Source of the DNA: Billgrantia pellis
Lineage (GTDB): Bacteria > Pseudomonadota > Gammaproteobacteria > Pseudomonadales > Halomonadaceae
Direction: 5' to 3'
DNA: 64,000 bases
Assembly (NCBI RefSeq): GCF_008297955.1
Contig: NZ_VTPY01000002.1
Span: 124,001-188,000, forward strand
Part shown: piece by piece, positions 1 to 7,364 of the stretch
How the letters are laid out: each line of letters opens with the position of its first letter
How positions within the stretch are numbered: the stretch's first letter is position 1
The notes under the pieces: generated by a model
Database searches by the model: none
Told to the model about the DNA's origin: nothing
Seen by the model: the letters and a program-made list of their open reading frames with translations, nothing else
Made by a program: the position numbers and the translations under genes

Positions 1-96
1 GCGATCGACGACGTCGTCGGCGCGTTTGGCCTGGCAATGGACAGGCTCTCCCGCGAATTGGTCGACTGGACGGCGACGGCTCTGGACAAGCGCTGA
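1..96 (+). CDS. C-terminal 31 residues of an unidentified protein (possibly a PqiC-type lipoprotein)
   Basis: An open frame runs from the first base to a TGA at 94-96, so the gene begins outside the window. The visible tail is amphipathic, with the pattern AF-x2-AM-x-RLSREL. This resembles the last helix of PqiC/ABC-transport auxiliary lipoproteins, but 31 residues are too few to assign a family. The next gene starts 114 bases downstream on the same strand. Confidence 0.35.
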   Translation, partial: AIDDVVGAFGLAMDRLSRELVDWTATALDKR

Positions 97-152
97 AGGC
101 ACCGTACGCAGCCCCACGATGAACGCCGACATTCGATATTCATGTCGCTTGA

Positions 153-162
153 TTATCGATAA
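153..162. promoter_or_regulatory. 10-bp palindrome upstream of the CsiR-like regulator gene
   Basis: TTATCGATAA is a perfect palindrome 48 bases before the chosen start codon of the GntR-family gene. GntR/FCD regulators commonly bind short palindromes in their own promoter, so this could be an autoregulatory operator. The assignment is inference from position and symmetry only. Confidence 0.3.
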
Positions 163-210
163 CGGTAACGTTTGGGTATCATGCTCGGCAAAAGCAAGGA
201 AAATGCGACA

Positions 211-903
211 ATGACGATGGATAGCCCGCCTCGCCAGAACCTGGGCATCAGCGCCTACAGTTGGCTCAAGCGCGACATCATTCGCGGCGTTTTCCAGCCG
301 GGTGAAAAGCTGCTGATGAGCCGGTTGAAGGAACGCTATGAACTGGGCATCGGCCCGCTGCGCGAAGCCCTGTCCCAGCTCGTCGCGGAACGGCTGGTGG
401 TGGCCATCAGCCAGCGCGGCTATCGCGTCGCGCCCATGTCGCTGGCCGAGCTCGCCGACCTCTATGATGCCCGCGCCCAGTTGGAGGCCCTGATGCTCAA
501 GCTGGCCATCGAGCGTGGCGACGATGGCTGGGAGGCCGATATCCTGGCCAAGGCCCATACGTTATCCAAGGTCATGGAGGTCAATAGCCCCGATGAGCTG
601 CTCGATATCTGGGACACCCGCCATAAGGCCTTCCATACCGCCATCGCCAGTGGCTGCCGTTCGCCCCACCTGCTCCAGGTGCGACAAGGCTTGTTCGACC
701 AAGTGGAGCGCTATCGCCACCTATGGTTGCGCGAGACGGTCTTCTCCGAGGAGGCGCTTGAACGCAAGCGCCAGGAACATGCCGCCCTGGTCGAGGTGAT
801 CCTTGCCCGTCAGGCCGAGCATGCCGCCGATATGATGCGCGAGCACCTGATGACGCCGGTACCGATCATCACCGAAGTGATGACCCGTCGCGGATTGGCC
901 TGA
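211..903 (+). CDS. csiR: GntR-family (FCD) transcriptional regulator, CsiR/GlaR-like
   Basis: A 230-residue regulator with an N-terminal winged helix-turn-helix (about residues 10-75, with LGIGPLREALSQLV as recognition region) and a C-terminal all-helical FCD ligand domain (about 80-215). It shares several blocks with E. coli CsiR/GlaR, the glutarate-responsive repressor: WEADILAKAH, AFHTAIASGC, RYRHLWLR and a TPVPII ending. I chose the ATG at 211 because AAGGA lies 10 bases upstream; an in-frame ATG at 181 and a TTG at 172 are alternatives. No csiD-lhgO-gab operon lies beside it in this window, so its target and inducer are unknown. The neighbouring genes are an orphan RHH protein and the 5-oxoprolinase operon, which is oriented toward it. 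Confidence 0.8.
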   Translation: MTMDSPPRQNLGISAYSWLKRDIIRGVFQPGEKLLMSRLKERYELGIGPLREALSQLVAERLVVAISQRGYRVAPMSLAELADLYDARAQLEALMLKLAIERGDDGWEADILAKAHTLSKVMEVNSPDELLDIWDTRHKAFHTAIASGCRSPHLLQVRQGLFDQVERYRHLWLRETVFSEEALERKRQEHAALVEVILARQAEHAADMMREHLMTPVPIITEVMTRRGLA

Positions 904-1042
904 TGCACCGTCATGGGCTCGTCATCTGTGCGAGGCACAATCGCAGGTGACAGAAGCCAACCGTCGCCTTATGTTGGAAGGCACCACAACACGACCATGG
1001 CCGCGTACGGCAGGCTGCCGTCAGGGGCCGAGAGAGGGCGTC

Positions 1043-1264
1043 ATGCCACACCTGCTGCGTTTTTCCCGTGACATCGAAACCCGCCTTCAGCGCCTCGCCC
1101 AGCGGACCGGCCTTCCCAAGGGCGAGCTCATCGAGCGCTGCCTTGCCGTGGGCATGAGCGATCTGGAAACCCAACTGCTGCTCGAGGACGCCTCCAGCGC
1201 CTCTTTCGTGGTAGAGCCGCCGGCACTCGATCAAGTGCTAAGGGAGAGTGGTCTGGGTGCCTGA
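1043..1264 (+). CDS. Small ribbon-helix-helix (CopG/Arc-like) DNA-binding protein
   Basis: A 73-residue protein beginning with a short beta-strand-like stretch (LLRFSRDIE) followed by two predicted helices (TRLQRLAQRTG, KGELIERCLAVGM). This is the usual layout of MetJ/Arc ribbon-helix-helix proteins, often antitoxins or small repressors. The ATG at 1043 follows a GAGAGGG purine run; an in-frame start at 947 would add 32 residues that look non-coding in character. No toxin gene is adjacent: the next gene is convergent pxpC. The fold call is inference from sequence pattern, and the function is unknown. Confidence 0.55.
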   Translation: MPHLLRFSRDIETRLQRLAQRTGLPKGELIERCLAVGMSDLETQLLLEDASSASFVVEPPALDQVLRESGLGA

Positions 1265-1283
1265 CACCGAGCCCTGCCTCTTT

Positions 1284-2228
1284 TCAGCAAAACGACGCCA
1301 GACAACGCCGATGTGTCTCGAGGGCATGCGCGCGGGATGTCGCCTCCAGTCGCACCACCTGTCCCGGCAGGCACTGGGCAAGCCGCGCAGCGGCGAAGGG
1401 CGTCAACGCCCCGAGGCGCGGATAGCCGCCAATGGTCTGGCGATCGCTCATCAGCACGATCGGCTGACCATCGGGCGGCACCTGGACCGCCCCCAACGGT
1501 ATACCCTCAGACACCATGCTTCCCAATTGACACTGCAACGTGGGCCCCACCAGTCGAACGCCCATGCGGTCGGCGCGGTCGTCGACACGCCAGGGTGCGT
1601 TGAAGGCCCGGTAAAGACTCGGGCCGGAGAAATGGCCGATCTGCGCACCTGGCACCAGCGCGAGCCGATCGCCCCACAAGGTATCGCTCGCGCCCGCGCT
1701 GGGCGGTAGTCGCCGTACGGTATCGGCACTGCCTCGCCAGCTAAGGCGATCGCCCGCCTGCAAGGGCCTGCCGTCGCCGGCATGGCCACCGAGCCGCTCA
1801 CGCGGCGTGGCGCTGCGGCTCCCCAACACCTCGGGAATGTCGATGCCGCCGGGAACCGCCAAGTAGGCACGCAACCCGTTGCGCGGTTGACGAAAAACGA
1901 GACGCTGGCCGGCCTTGACGCGAAAACCGCCCCCCGGTTCGAGCGGTTCGCCGTCGAGTTCGGCGCAAAGATCCGCGCCGGCCAGGGCCAGTGTGGTGTC
2001 GCTCTCGGCCTCCAGGGTGAGCCCTCCCCCGATCACGATCTCCAGCGCCGCGCTGTTCAGCGTGTTGCCCAATAGCCAATTGGCCCAGCGGAGCGACACC
2101 CAGTCGGCAGCGCCGCTCTGGGTCACTCCCAGGTGACGGACGCCGAAGCGGCCGCCATCCTCGACCAGCGCCAGGGGGCCGGCCTGAACGACACGCAGGC
2201 TGGCAACTTGCGCTGTCGCTTCCTTCAT
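1284..2228 (-). CDS. pxpC: 5-oxoprolinase subunit PxpC (biotin-dependent carboxyltransferase-like)
   Basis: A 314-residue protein of the PxpC/KipA (AHS2) family, full length for the family. Recognisable blocks are the GPLALVEDGGRFG start, GAADWVSLRWANWLLGN, and SDRQTIGGYPRLG near the end. With PxpA and PxpB it forms the prokaryotic ATP-dependent 5-oxoprolinase, which converts 5-oxo-L-proline to L-glutamate in the cytoplasm. Its ATG overlaps the stop of pxpB by four bases (ATGA), so the two are translationally coupled. It is the last gene of the pxpABC operon and ends convergently with the RHH gene. Confidence 0.92.
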   Translation of the reverse strand: MKEATAQVASLRVVQAGPLALVEDGGRFGVRHLGVTQSGAADWVSLRWANWLLGNTLNSAALEIVIGGGLTLEAESDTTLALAGADLCAELDGEPLEPGGGFRVKAGQRLVFRQPRNGLRAYLAVPGGIDIPEVLGSRSATPRERLGGHAGDGRPLQAGDRLSWRGSADTVRRLPPSAGASDTLWGDRLALVPGAQIGHFSGPSLYRAFNAPWRVDDRADRMGVRLVGPTLQCQLGSMVSEGIPLGAVQVPPDGQPIVLMSDRQTIGGYPRLGALTPFAAARLAQCLPGQVVRLEATSRAHALETHRRCLASFC

Positions 2229-2935
2229 CGGGCTTCCTCCAGCGACGTGGTATCGCCGCCCTGCCGCACGAACTCGTCGCGAGGGATCGACACGAAGCGA
2301 ACGCGATCACCGGGACGCAACAGCGGCTCGCCCCGGCGGGCATGCTCGAACAATGGCACTGCGGTACGTCCGAGTATGTTCCAGCCACCCGGTGAGAGCA
2401 GCGGGTAGATGGCGGTCTGCCGATCGGCGATGCCGACGCTGCCAGCAGGCACGCGTCGGCGGGGCGTGGTCAGGCGCGGCGTGGCCAACGCTTCCTCAAC
2501 CAGCCCCATGAAGCCGTAGCCAGGCGCGAAGCCAAGCGCAAAGACATGGTAGTCGCGAGCGCAGTGCTGCCGCACGACCTCCCCAACGGTGGTTCCGGCA
2601 CGCTCGGCGATGCGGCTCAGTTCCGGGCCGACGCTCGGATCGTACCAGACGGGGATCTCATGCCGCTCGCCAAGTTCCGTACCGGCTGGTTCCAGCCGAT
2701 CCAGCGCTCGCTCGATACGCTCCCGGGCCTGCCCGTGTTCCAGCCTCAGGCAGTCGTAATGCAGCATCAACGTGGTGTAGGACGGCACCAGGTCGATCAG
2801 ATCCCCGCCAAAAGCCTCGCGCAGTCCCCGCTCGGCGGCCAGCAGCCATGGCATGTTGCCTTCGTCGATGGTATCGAACAGTCGGACCATGAACACATCC
2901 ATGGCCGTGAGTTCGATACGGAACCGTCCCTTCAC
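2225..2935 (-). CDS. pxpB: 5-oxoprolinase subunit PxpB (KipI/AHS1 family)
   Basis: A 236-residue AHS1-domain protein with the family blocks [36 protein letters not shown] and [10 protein letters not shown]. Bacillus KipI belongs to the same family, but its placement between pxpA and pxpC marks this one as the 5-oxoprolinase subunit. It overlaps pxpA and pxpC by four bases at either end, giving a tightly coupled three-gene unit. Confidence 0.92.
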   Translation of the reverse strand: MKGRFRIELTAMDVFMVRLFDTIDEGNMPWLLAAERGLREAFGGDLIDLVPSYTTLMLHYDCLRLEHGQARERIERALDRLEPAGTELGERHEIPVWYDPSVGPELSRIAERAGTTVGEVVRQHCARDYHVFALGFAPGYGFMGLVEEALATPRLTTPRRRVPAGSVGIADRQTAIYPLLSPGGWNILGRTAVPLFEHARRGEPLLRPGDRVRFVSIPRDEFVRQGGDTTSLEEAR

Positions 2936-3684
2936 GTCGTCTCCAGCGCCTGGAAGGCCTCGCGTATGGCGCGGACGGCGGCAATCGACTCGGGGTTGTC
3001 GCCATGCACGCAGAGAGTGTCGCAGGGCAGCTCCAGTTCGGTCCCTTCCGCCGATCGCAGCGGCTCCCCCCTGGCCAGGCGTACCGCCTGCTCGACGATG
3101 ACCGCCTGGTCGTGGTGCACGGCTCCCGGCAAACGGCGGGAAACGAGATGACCCTTGGCGTCGTAGGCCCGGTCGGCGAAGGTTTCGAACCAGACCGTGA
3201 CGCCCATCTCGGCAGCCAGACGACGACTCGGCTCGGGATCGGCCGTTGCCATCAGCATCAACGGCAGGTTCGCATCGAAAGCCTGGACCGCGCGCATCAC
3301 CGCGCGCAGCAACTCGGGGTCTCGGGCCATGTCGTTGTACAGGGCGCCATGAGGCTTCACGTAGCGAATGGCGGTGCCCTCCGCCTGGCAGATGCCGGAA
3401 AGAGCACCGACCTGATACAGCACCATGTCCTCGACCTCAGCAGGAGAGCAGGCCATGGAGCGGCGGCCGAACCCCATCAGGTCGGGATAGGCGGGGTGGG
3501 CTCCGATCCGCACGCCATGCCGGCTCGCCAGCGCCACCGTGCGGCGCATCACATGGGGATCGGAGGCGTGGTAACCACACGCGATGTTGGCACAATCGAC
3601 GTAAGGCATGACGTCGTCATCCATGCCCAGCGACCAGTTGCCGAAGCTCTCGCCCATGTCGCAGTTGAGCAGGGGAACGGCCAT
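2932..3684 (-). CDS. pxpA: 5-oxoprolinase subunit PxpA (LamB/YcsF family)
   Basis: A 250-residue LamB/YcsF protein with the diagnostic N-terminus [11 protein letters not shown], then [16 protein letters not shown] and [17 protein letters not shown]. It is the catalytic-barrel subunit of the PxpABC 5-oxoprolinase. The ATG at 3684 is preceded by a nearly perfect ribosome-binding site (AAAGGAGG, read on the minus strand), so the longer in-frame extension upstream is rejected. It is the first gene of pxpABC and is divergent from the VOC-TRAP genes, which probably import the substrate. Confidence 0.93.
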   Translation of the reverse strand: MAVPLLNCDMGESFGNWSLGMDDDVMPYVDCANIACGYHASDPHVMRRTVALASRHGVRIGAHPAYPDLMGFGRRSMACSPAEVEDMVLYQVGALSGICQAEGTAIRYVKPHGALYNDMARDPELLRAVMRAVQAFDANLPLMLMATADPEPSRRLAAEMGVTVWFETFADRAYDAKGHLVSRRLPGAVHHDQAVIVEQAVRLARGEPLRSAEGTELELPCDTLCVHGDNPESIAAVRAIREAFQALETT

Positions 3685-3730
3685 GGCGCCTCCTTTACCA
3701 GCTTGTTGACGTTTGTTTTTACGGCTTTTC

Positions 3731-3759
3731 ACTATATGAAGCAGCTCTGCGCGTGCCAA
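3731..3759 (-). promoter_or_regulatory. Sigma-70 promoter of pxpABC
   Basis: On the minus strand TTGGCA (3759-3754) and TATAGT (3736-3731) are separated by 17 bases; each hexamer matches the consensus at 5 of 6 positions. The start codon of pxpA lies about 40 bases downstream of the expected start point. Confidence 0.65.
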
Positions 3760-3820
3760 TCACTTTTCGCGATAACCGGCGCCATCGCCAGCTATCATAT
3801 TGTTATGAGTGGAAAAACGG

Positions 3821-3849
3821 TTGACGCCGGCTGGTGCGGCGATTATCAC
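3821..3849 (+). promoter_or_regulatory. Sigma-70 promoter of the VOC-TRAP operon
   Basis: TTGACG (3821-3826) and TATCAC (3844-3849) are 17 bases apart, about 46 bases before the VOC start codon. The pair is back-to-back with the pxpABC promoter. The AT-rich stretch between them (roughly 3760-3820) is where a shared regulator could bind. Confidence 0.55.
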
Positions 3850-3894
3850 TAACAGAACAGCGCAAGCACATAACGCCAATTGACGGAGTCCTCC

Positions 3895-4332
3895 ATGACC
3901 GTGAAAGATCCCTTCCATCTGGCCGTACAGGTTCGTGACATCGACGAGGCGCGCCGCTTCTACGGCGATTTCCTGGGCTGCCCCGAGGGCCGCTCGTCGG
4001 ACAGCTGGGTCGATTTCAACTTGTATGGGCATCAATTCGTCTGTCACTTGAATCCCGCCCTCAAAGACAATGCCGTTTCCAGCCACAAGAACCCGGTCGA
4101 TGGCCATGGCGTGCCGGTGCCCCACTTCGGCGTCGTGCTGGACATGGCCGCGTGGGAAGCACTGGCCCAGAAATTGCGCGACCATGGTGTCGAATTCGAA
4201 ATCGAGCCTTACATCCGCTTCAAGGGCGAACCGGGCGAACAGGCAACCATGTTCTTCTACGATCCATCCGGTAACGCCCTGGAGTTCAAGGCATTCAGGA
4301 ATCGCGAAGAACAGCTGTTCAAAAAGGCGTAA
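3895..4332 (+). CDS. VOC-family (glyoxalase/extradiol dioxygenase fold) protein, COG3565-like
   Basis: A 145-residue single-chain VOC protein with two beta-alpha-beta-beta-beta halves. The expected metal ligands of the fold are visible: His8 (FHLAV), His77 (VPHFGV) and Glu130 (NALEFKAF). The block [10 protein letters not shown] and the sequence [14 protein letters not shown] are typical of the COG3565 predicted dioxygenases. The ATG at 3895 has GGAG seven bases upstream. It leads the operon that encodes a TRAP transporter and is divergent from 5-oxoprolinase. Its reaction is unknown: the family includes isomerases, epimerases and dioxygenases, so a role in making a 5-oxoprolinase substrate is possible but unproven. 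Confidence 0.85.
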   Translation: MTVKDPFHLAVQVRDIDEARRFYGDFLGCPEGRSSDSWVDFNLYGHQFVCHLNPALKDNAVSSHKNPVDGHGVPVPHFGVVLDMAAWEALAQKLRDHGVEFEIEPYIRFKGEPGEQATMFFYDPSGNALEFKAFRNREEQLFKKA

Positions 4333-4378
4333 ACGGCTAAAGCTACCATACAACAAGACCAACAAGAGAGACGAGATC

Positions 4379-5362
4379 ATGCAAAAGGCGCTTTCCTGCC
4401 CCCTGCTGCTGGCCGCCGCCTGCGGCCTCACCGCCACCGCCCAGGCCGCCGAGTGGACCATGGCCACCCCCTATGGCGATGCCAGTTTCCACACCCAGAA
4501 CGTCAAGCAGTTCGCCGAGGACGTGGCCGAGGCCACCGACGGCGAACTGACCATCAACGTACACAGCGGCGGCTCGCTGGTCGCTCACGGCGAGATCAAA
4601 TCTTCGGTACGCCGTGGCACCATCGAGGCGGGTGAAGTCTTCCTGTCGGTGCTCTCAAACGACGATCCGATCTTCGAGGTCGATACCCTGCCGGGCGTTG
4701 CCGGCAGTTATGACGAAGCGTATACGCTGTGGGAGACCACGCGTCCGGTTATCGAGGAGCTGTTCGCCAACCAAGGGCTCAAGCCCTTGTACGCGGTGGC
4801 CTGGCCGGCTCAGGGCATCTATACCGATTTCGAGCTGACCGATCCGGAGCAGTTCGAGGGCCTGCGCGTCCGTGCGCCGAACATCAACACCCAGCGCTTC
4901 GTCGACTACCTCGGCGGCAATCCGACCGAAACCGAGGAATCCGACATTCCCACCGCCTTCAGCACCGGTCGGGTCGATGCCATGATCACCTCGAGCTCGA
5001 CCGGCAATTCAATGACCGCGTGGGACTACGTCTCGCACTATACCGACGCCAACCTGTGGTTGCCGAAGAATATCGTGTTCGTCAACCAGCGCGCCTTCGA
5101 CCGCCTCGACGAGACCACTCAGGAGGCGCTGGTGGAGGCGGCGGCACGCGCCGAAGAGCGCGGCTGGCAGAGGAGCCGCGAGGACAACGAGGCCAGCCTC
5201 GAAGCACTGCAGGAAAACGGCATTACCGTGTCGAAGCCCAACGACGCGGTGGCGGCAGCGCTGCAGGAAGCCGGTGATCAGTTGTTTGCCGACTGGCAGG
5301 AACGCGCCGACGAGGATGCCAAGCAGGTGCTCGAGGAGTACCGCGAAGCGCGCGGCAACTGA
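4379..5362 (+). CDS. TRAP transporter substrate-binding protein (DctP family), candidate pyroglutamate binder
   Basis: A 327-residue periplasmic protein with a signal peptide (about residues 1-24, ending ATAQAA) and a DctP domain. GLRVRAPN (about 161-168) carries the conserved arginine that usually contacts the substrate carboxylate. It is followed by small and large TRAP permease genes, giving a complete DctPQM-type importer. Bordetella pertussis has related DctP6/DctP7 proteins known to bind pyroglutamate, and this operon is divergent from 5-oxoprolinase genes. Pyroglutamate is therefore the leading substrate candidate; that is inference from context. Confidence 0.88.
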   Translation: MQKALSCPLLLAAACGLTATAQAAEWTMATPYGDASFHTQNVKQFAEDVAEATDGELTINVHSGGSLVAHGEIKSSVRRGTIEAGEVFLSVLSNDDPIFEVDTLPGVAGSYDEAYTLWETTRPVIEELFANQGLKPLYAVAWPAQGIYTDFELTDPEQFEGLRVRAPNINTQRFVDYLGGNPTETEESDIPTAFSTGRVDAMITSSSTGNSMTAWDYVSHYTDANLWLPKNIVFVNQRAFDRLDETTQEALVEAAARAEERGWQRSREDNEASLEALQENGITVSKPNDAVAAALQEAGDQLFADWQERADEDAKQVLEEYREARGN

Positions 5363-5429
5363 GCCATGTCCGCGATGCGCGGCGGGCATCTGCCGCGCAT
5401 CGCCTCTACCGCTCGTCGCGAGGGCACCC

Positions 5430-5993
5430 ATGATCTACAAGTTTCACTTTCTCTACCGCCTGGGCGCTTGGGGCGCCGCGACCTGCATGGTATTGATTTG
5501 CGCGCTGGTGGCATTGCAGGTTACCTTCCGTCTGGTCGATGCCCTGCTATCGCTGATGGGCTTCGCTCGCCTTGGGCTGAGCGTCACCGGATTGTCCGAG
5601 ATCGCCGCCTACCTGCTGGTCGGGGCGGCCTTCCTGGGTCTTGCCTACACCTTTGTGCATCATGCGCACATTCGCGTCACGCTGCTGATCTCCCGTCTGC
5701 CGTCGGCGGCGCGCGCCTGGTTCGAGGTCTTCTGCCTGCTGGTGGCGCTCATCATCAGCTTGCTACTCGGCTATGGACTGGTCGAACTCGCCCGCGAAAG
5801 TCGCGACTTCAACGACGTCTCCTCGGGCTTCCTGTCGTTTCCCCTATGGATCCCCCAGACCGTATTGGCCACCGGTGTCGGCCTGCTGTGCCTGGCGCTG
5901 CTGGAAACGCTGGCGGCGACGCTGCGCATCGCCATTCGAGAGCCCGGCCGCTTTCGCGAAGCGACGGCAACCGATGACAACGAGATGCCATGA
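5430..5993 (+). CDS. TRAP transporter small permease (DctQ family)
   Basis: A 187-residue inner-membrane protein with four hydrophobic segments (roughly residues 12-32, 52-72, 92-112 and 135-155), the normal DctQ topology. I chose the ATG at 5430 because the in-frame upstream extension would overlap the binding-protein gene and carry no membrane character. It works with the large permease encoded 31 bases downstream in Na+-coupled uptake. Confidence 0.85.
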   Translation: MIYKFHFLYRLGAWGAATCMVLICALVALQVTFRLVDALLSLMGFARLGLSVTGLSEIAAYLLVGAAFLGLAYTFVHHAHIRVTLLISRLPSAARAWFEVFCLLVALIISLLLGYGLVELARESRDFNDVSSGFLSFPLWIPQTVLATGVGLLCLALLETLAATLRIAIREPGRFREATATDDNEMP

Positions 5994-6024
5994 GGCGCTT
6001 CTTGCTCATACGGAGTAGACCCAC

Positions 6025-7329
6025 GTGTTGATATTGAGTCTGGCCACCATCGCCACGCTGGCGATCCTGCTCGGCAGCGGGGTATGGATCGCCTTCGCAT
6101 TGATGGGTACCGCCTGGATTGCCCTGGCCTTTTTCAGCTCCTTCGACCCGGGCCCGATTCTGGCTTCCGATTTCTGGGGCGCCAGCTATGGCTGGGATCT
6201 GACCGCCCTGCCCATGTTCATCTGGATGGGCGAAATTCTGTTTCGCTCCGGCCTTGCGGATAATATGTTCCGCGGCCTCTCGCCGTGGCTCAATCGCGTG
6301 CCCGGCCGACTGCTGCACACCAACATCGTCGGCAGCGGCATGTTCGCCGCGGTATGCGGTTCTTCGGCCGCCACCTGCGCCACGGTGGGCAAGATGACCC
6401 TGCCGGAGCTCGAACGACGCGGGTACGACGCCAACATGGCCATCGGCACCCTGGCCAGCGCCGCCACCCTGGGGCTGCTGATTCCCCCTTCGATCGTACT
6501 GATCGTGTATGGCGTGGTGACCGAACAGTCGATCTCGCGCCTGTTCATGGCGGGAATCGGTCCGGGCCTGATGATCCTGGCGCTGTTTATGGGCTACCTG
6601 ATCGTCTGGTCGCTGGTCAGCGGCGACCGTCGCGGCCTCACCGGGCGAGACGAGTCCGACCTGCCGCTGGCGCAGAAGTTGCGCCAGACGCTGGAACTCA
6701 TTCCGATTCTGCTGCTGATCGGCGGTATCATTGCGTCGATCTACGGCGGGCTGGCTTCTCCCACCGAGGCGGCCGCGGTCGGCGTGGTGCTGTCGATGCT
6801 GATCGCCCGCTGGAACGGCAGCTTCAATGCCGCCATCTTCCGGGATTCGCTGTTCGCCGCCGTGCGCACCGCCTGCATGATCGCCTTCATCATCGCCGCG
6901 GCCTCGTTTCTGACCTCGGCCATGGGCTTCACCCAGGTACCGATGCAATTGGCCCGTGCCATCGGTGAAATGGGCTTGTCGCCCACCATGCTGCTGGTCG
7001 CCCTTACCTTGATGCTGCTGATCATGGGCTGCTTCCTCGACGGGATCTCGCTGATCCTGCTGGTGACGGCCATCATCATGCCACTGGTGAGCGCCGCCGG
7101 CTTCGATCTCATCTGGTTCGGCATCTACTTGGTCATCGTGGTGGAGATGTCGCAGATCACGCCGCCGGTAGGTTTCAATCTGTTCGTGATCCAGGGCCTG
7201 ACGGGTAAGGATATTGTCACCATCACCAAGGCCACGCTGCCCTTCTTCCTGTTGATGCTGGTTGCGATCGCGCTAATGCACCTGTTCCCGGAAATCGCCC
7301 TCTACCTACCGCAGACCATGACCCGTTGA
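6025..7329 (+). CDS. TRAP transporter large permease (DctM family)
   Basis: A 434-residue, very hydrophobic protein with about 12 membrane segments. It has DctM family blocks, including SGSSAAT-like GSSAATCATVGKMTLPELERRGYD, which is split here only by its length, and ITPPVGFNLFVIQG near the C-terminus. It starts with GTG at 6025, preceded by CGGAG. It is the last gene of the VOC-TRAP unit and runs into a 32-bp palindrome shared with the convergent kinase gene. Confidence 0.9.
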   Translation: MLILSLATIATLAILLGSGVWIAFALMGTAWIALAFFSSFDPGPILASDFWGASYGWDLTALPMFIWMGEILFRSGLADNMFRGLSPWLNRVPGRLLHTNIVGSGMFAAVCGSSAATCATVGKMTLPELERRGYDANMAIGTLASAATLGLLIPPSIVLIVYGVVTEQSISRLFMAGIGPGLMILALFMGYLIVWSLVSGDRRGLTGRDESDLPLAQKLRQTLELIPILLLIGGIIASIYGGLASPTEAAAVGVVLSMLIARWNGSFNAAIFRDSLFAAVRTACMIAFIIAAASFLTSAMGFTQVPMQLARAIGEMGLSPTMLLVALTLMLLIMGCFLDGISLILLVTAIIMPLVSAAGFDLIWFGIYLVIVVEMSQITPPVGFNLFVIQGLTGKDIVTITKATLPFFLLMLVAIALMHLFPEIALYLPQTMTR

Positions 7330-7332
7330 AAC

Positions 7333-7364
7333 GACGACGCCCGAGGCTAGCCTCGGGCGTCGTC
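7333..7364. terminator. Perfect 32-bp palindrome, bidirectional terminator
   Basis: A perfect inverted repeat centred on CTAG at 7347-7350, with 16-base arms GACGACGCCCGAGGCT and its complement. It lies between the convergent TRAP permease gene (stop at 7329) and the protein kinase gene. The kinase stop codon lies inside the repeat. There is no long U tract on either side. Confidence 0.65.

Noticed and set aside
3743..3759. TGGCACG followed 12 bases later by GC on the minus strand, resembling a sigma-54 promoter for pxpABC
   Set aside because: The -12 part is poor (GAGCT), and the same region contains a better sigma-70 promoter (TTGGCA, 17 bases, TATAGT).
3760..4467. 235-codon minus-strand frame opposite the VOC gene
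   Set aside because: The VOC protein on the plus strand has all metal ligands and a ribosome-binding site; the antisense frame shows no motif.
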